Shown here piece by piece: positions 8,376-10,978 of a DNA stretch of 10,978 bases. The first letter of the stretch is position 1, and the number at the start of each line of letters is the position of its first letter. Position numbers and translations under genes: made by a program. Below the pieces are notes generated by a model, which was given only the letters and a program-made list of their open reading frames with translations, did no database searches and was not told the DNA's origin. Origin of the DNA: Ichthyophonus hoferi (taxonomy: Eukaryota > Opisthokonta > Ichthyosporea > Ichthyophonida > Ichthyophonidae); NCBI GenBank assembly GCA_002751075.1, contig NAOQ01000669.1, forward strand, positions 30,703 to 41,680, written 5' to 3'.

Positions 8376-8763
8376 AAATACGAACTATAGTAATTTGAAT
8401 TTTTTGTGCAAGTATTTTCGGCTGGGCTAGCGGTAGACGCAATAATTAGTGCTGATTTGCTTTCAATAGAAGACAATGTTAAGAGAGGCGTATACATTGA
8501 TTCTATCTCTAGGTGTCTATTACAATTATATTAAGCTATTAGTGAAGGAGAAATTTCTACTTTAGTTCGTTTAGGTGCGATAGTACTTATGGCACAGTGT
8601 GCTCTATCAATGAAGGTTACTATATTTGTATGTTTGTAATGCATATTGTTGGACTCGAAACTCACTAAAAAATTCTCATTGTTATTGTTAAGAGGAAGAT
8701 TCTCAGAACACTGGTGCTTATTCTCAAATGCTAATACTAATATGGATAGATATATATAAGTTA
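8376..8763. other. Stretch between plus-strand fossil and right LTR-like repeat
   Basis: No further recognisable RT, RNase H or host coding block was seen. It probably belongs to the decayed interior of the same element. A short purine-rich string, AAGAGGAAGA, occurs near 8690-8699. Confidence 0.35.
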
Positions 8764-9270
8764 CGATATTATTGTAGGAAGAATTGAGATCAGATTCAAC
8801 TAAATGGCATTCTAGTAAGTATCTAAATTATTTACTTCAAACTCCTTGATAATTATAGACATAATAATAATAAAATAAAACACATAAATCAAATGGTAAA
8901 TGGTGGCGACTGAGAACAGTGTTTTTTATTGGTTGTTTTTGTTTTTTTTGTAAATTCCCGACCTTTGCTTAAGAAAAATGGGATCATTCATAAAAAGTTC
9001 TTATTGCCCAATACAACTCATGACAGCTTGCAGATCCACTAGAATTGTCTGATCTTATCTCAGTAATCTTATACTATCATGGTCTTATTTAGATGGCTCG
9101 GTCTTGTATCATAACGGAATAGGCTGTAACCAAAAAAAACATTGAACGCTTTGGTTCCAACAAGAACGTTGTACTATCAACTAATAATGAATCAATCATT
9201 CTGCAATCCGCTTATTACCAGAGGCCTTGGCCGATCTACATGTCATTCCGAGTTGAACGATCTTGCAACA
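8764..9270 (-). repeat. LTR-like direct repeat, right copy
   Basis: It is the partner of 6043-6655. On the minus strand it starts TGTTGCAAGATCG at 9270, directly after a purine-rich GGGAGAG, as a 3' LTR does after its polypurine tract. That ties it to the minus-strand Copia fossil on its right as much as to the plus-strand fossil on its left. The part at 9172-9269 matches 6503-6601 of the left copy, while the TTTGGTTCCAACA block (9150-9162) lies on the opposite side of it compared with the left copy, so block order has changed. Confidence 0.55.
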
Positions 9271-9282
9271 CTCTCCCATTGG
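9271..9282 (-). other. Polypurine-tract-like sequence before LTR
   Basis: The minus strand reads CCAATGGGAGAG and is followed at once by TGTTGC. A GGGAGA-type tract touching a TG-starting LTR is the usual 3' end of Ty1/Copia interiors, where plus-strand DNA synthesis is primed. The Copia-type reading frame ends about 100 bases upstream, at 9382. Confidence 0.5.
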
Positions 9283-10671
9283 CTAAAACGTTAGAGAAAG
9301 TAGTCAAAAGAAAAAGAAAAACCGTAACTCAGTGATGCGGTCGCGCTGGCTTTTCCTAGATGCAATCCAGGATATCTTCTCCTACGTTTGTGCTTGTAGA
9401 TATAGTAGTTTCTTGGCTATTTGAAATGGTCCTGGTTTGAAAGTTTTGATCAGGCAGTCAGCAGCTTGATCCTTGAATGAGACGCTTCTGATTTCAATTT
9501 CATAATTGCTTGGAAACAAACAGCAATATGGTGTGTTTTTTTTAGAAACACTTATTTCCCTGCAAAGTCGTACGGCACTCGTGTTGTAGCCGTACATGGT
9601 ATTCTCCCAGTGTCGAAGCCTAGTCCATGCATTGAAGCTGCAATGTATGTGATCTGCTGGGTGGTAGCTGCCATGCTGACGAATTCGTTCTTCATTGATG
9701 AAAAAGCACAAATGGTCTGTTTCTTGCCGTTCCAATCCAACAATCAATCCAACCATGAAGATGCAGTAGCCGCTGGTACCTTTTGCATTCTTGTGCCCTG
9801 TTGTTGAAAAATCTGCATCCAAGTATCCCAAAAGGTGGATAAGTCCAGCCTTGTAAACGTGTCTTCGTTTGTCCACTACGGTCTCTGCCGGGTGTGTGCT
9901 TAGAAGGGGAAGAAGCATATCAGACGGCTCCAAGTTTGACTTGGCAGAGTATTTTGCAAGAAATGCTATGCTGAAGCTGGTATCGGGTCTACTTGATATG
10001 CTGGTCCAATTCCGGCATCCAATTGGGGAGGAATCGCATGACTGGTGCGGTGTATTCTCGTCATTTGCAGATTGTATATGCTCTACAAGAATGGGCATGT
10101 TTGTTGATCGTTCATTGTTGTCATCTGATGAATCTGCCGCATCCTCTCCCATTGACTTAGGGAGGTCATTGAGGCCTGCTTGAGGCTGTGGATTGGCGGC
10201 GTGAGGAGGTGACAAAGGCGATGCTTTGATGTAGGACTCATCTCTCCTATCTTCTACGGGTAATGATACAGGTGGTGGTGCAGTTGGGGGACCGATTGGC
10301 ACGTTGTTAACCGTGGGGTTAACTTGATGAGGCAACAACAGGAGGTGGGACTTGGTGACAAAGGAAATTCCTGAATGTGTCCCCATCAAAGAATGTAAGG
10401 TATGTGCCTGTGTGGGATATGACGCAACGTATTGCATGGATGGCACACGATGCGGGAACTGTCCAGTAGGCGTTAGTGGTTGGCTAACGTAGGGAGCTGC
10501 ACCGAAAAGGTTTGCGTAGTCATTGAGTATTTGGGCAAACATCTGTTGGAACTGGTTTAGTATGGCATCTATCGTCTGTTGATTAGCATCTTGTATCTCA
10601 GCTCGAAAACGTGCTGCTTGGATGCTGCTAATCATTGAGAAGTATATACATATACATATATAACAACACAA
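9271..10671 (-). mobile_element. Ty1/Copia retrotransposon fossil, minus strand
   Basis: A long minus-strand frame (10671-9382, 429 codons) has two kinds of content. Residues about 17-57 are a Gln-rich helical stretch (QQTIDAILNQFQQMF) like a Copia gag start, and about 60-210 are Pro/Ser-rich linker. From about residue 215 it resembles the end of Copia RT (TSISSRPDTSFSIAF) and from about 280 the RNase H domain (LGYLDADF, KGTSGYCIFMVG), ending with FKDQAADCLIKTF, close to the usual C-terminus of this family. It is far shorter than an intact Copia polyprotein and is broken, with a few breaks. GC content is visibly higher than in flanking DNA. No matching LTR was seen between 10672 and the right edge. 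Plus-strand frames over it (9610-9807, 9869-10183) are shadows. Confidence 0.8.
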
Positions 10672-10681
10672 TCAAGAAAGA

Positions 10682-10978
10682 ATGGCATCGTGGCTATCTC
10701 TTGTCAACAGATCCTCAACAGATTTCATTGGAGGTCCTATTGATCCATCAACCTTCAATAACAAATGTCTAAGCCTATCTGTACCCTATGTATGTAATAA
10801 TACACTTTAAAACATTCCTTCAATTTGAAATAATCTCAATTATTTAAAAACCGATAGTAATAATTATTGGGACCAACTCTACCCACATTCAACATTACAG
10901 TTATTGTACTATTATATGTATCTACCTTGTCGACTTCTAACACCAAGTAGTAATAAAATATTCAGCTATACAATACCC
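10682..10978 (+). CDS. First exon(s) of an unrecognised host gene, runs off right edge
   Basis: Exon 1 is 10682-10789: ATG in a good context (A at -3, G at +4, AAAGAATGG), 36 codons starting MASWLSLVNRSSTDFIGG and ending CLSLSVPY, then donor GTATGT, the same type used by the left gene. The most likely acceptor is TTCAG at 10961-10965, with a perfect CTAAC branch point at 10937-10941. That gives a 176-base phase-0 intron and an exon 2 beginning Leu-Tyr-Asn-Thr, cut by the window end. A second choice is the acceptor TTACAG at 10895-10900, after which the frame stays open to the edge. The N-terminus has no clear signal peptide. I do not recognise the family. The start codon is 10 bases from the minus-strand Copia fossil, so part of the promoter may be transposon DNA. 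Confidence 0.55.

Noticed and set aside
9552-10183. Minus frame 9552-9743 and plus frames 9610-9807 and 9869-10183 as separate genes
   Set aside because: All overlap the minus-strand Copia fossil; the plus-strand frames are antisense shadows, and the minus one is part of its RNase H-like region.
10682-10789. Antisense minus-strand frame reading VDGSIGPPMKSVEDLL
   Set aside because: Protein-like, but the plus-strand reading has a strong start context, a consensus donor and a CTAAC branch point, which the antisense lacks.
1-10978. tRNA, rRNA, CRISPR or bacterial operon features
   Set aside because: No tRNA B-box-like motif in a cloverleaf setting, no regularly spaced repeats and no ribosome-binding-site-led gene series were seen.

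Overview
This looks like eukaryotic nuclear DNA from an AT-rich, intron-rich, transposon-laden genome. An early-diverging or filamentous fungus is the best guess. Reasons: short coding exons are cut by introns of about 110-500 bases with GTATGY/GTAGGT donors, CTAAC-like branch points and YAG acceptors; the spliced product of the left gene looks like a FUSC/ArAE-type membrane protein, a family common in fungi; and two decayed Ty1/Copia fossils are present. No tRNA, rRNA, CRISPR or bacterial signal was seen. The assignment to fungi is inference.

Layout. (1) Bases 1-2582, minus strand: a multi-exon gene for a six-helix membrane protein. Six exons join with perfectly matching phases into at least 235 residues and the gene probably continues off the left edge. 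(2) 2583-3160: its 5' flank, then low-complexity TACTATA-rich DNA. (3) 3161-3660, plus strand: the end of a second host gene; the last exon (3481-3660) is persuasive, the exon before it is only a proposal. (4) 3661-5186: AT-rich intergenic DNA with no convincing gene. (5) 5187-6000: an 814-base unit bounded by about 55-base inverted repeats, perhaps a small non-autonomous DNA transposon. (6) 6043-9270: two divergent direct repeats that look like LTRs (6043-6655 and 8764-9270) around a broken plus-strand Copia fossil (about 6980-8375). (7) 9271-10671, minus strand: a second Copia fossil, richer in GC than its surroundings, with gag/linker-like and RT/RNase H-like parts; its polypurine tract abuts the right-hand LTR-like repeat. 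(8) 10682 to the right edge, plus strand: the first exon and first intron of a third host gene, whose start codon is only 10 bases from the end of the second fossil.

The three host genes show no evident functional link. The window reads as host genes separated by a nest of old transposable elements. I did not find a convincing new biological system. The most distinctive unexplained structures are the 814-base inverted-repeat unit and a perfect 12-base-arm palindrome between a CCAAT box and a TATA box in the left LTR-like repeat.
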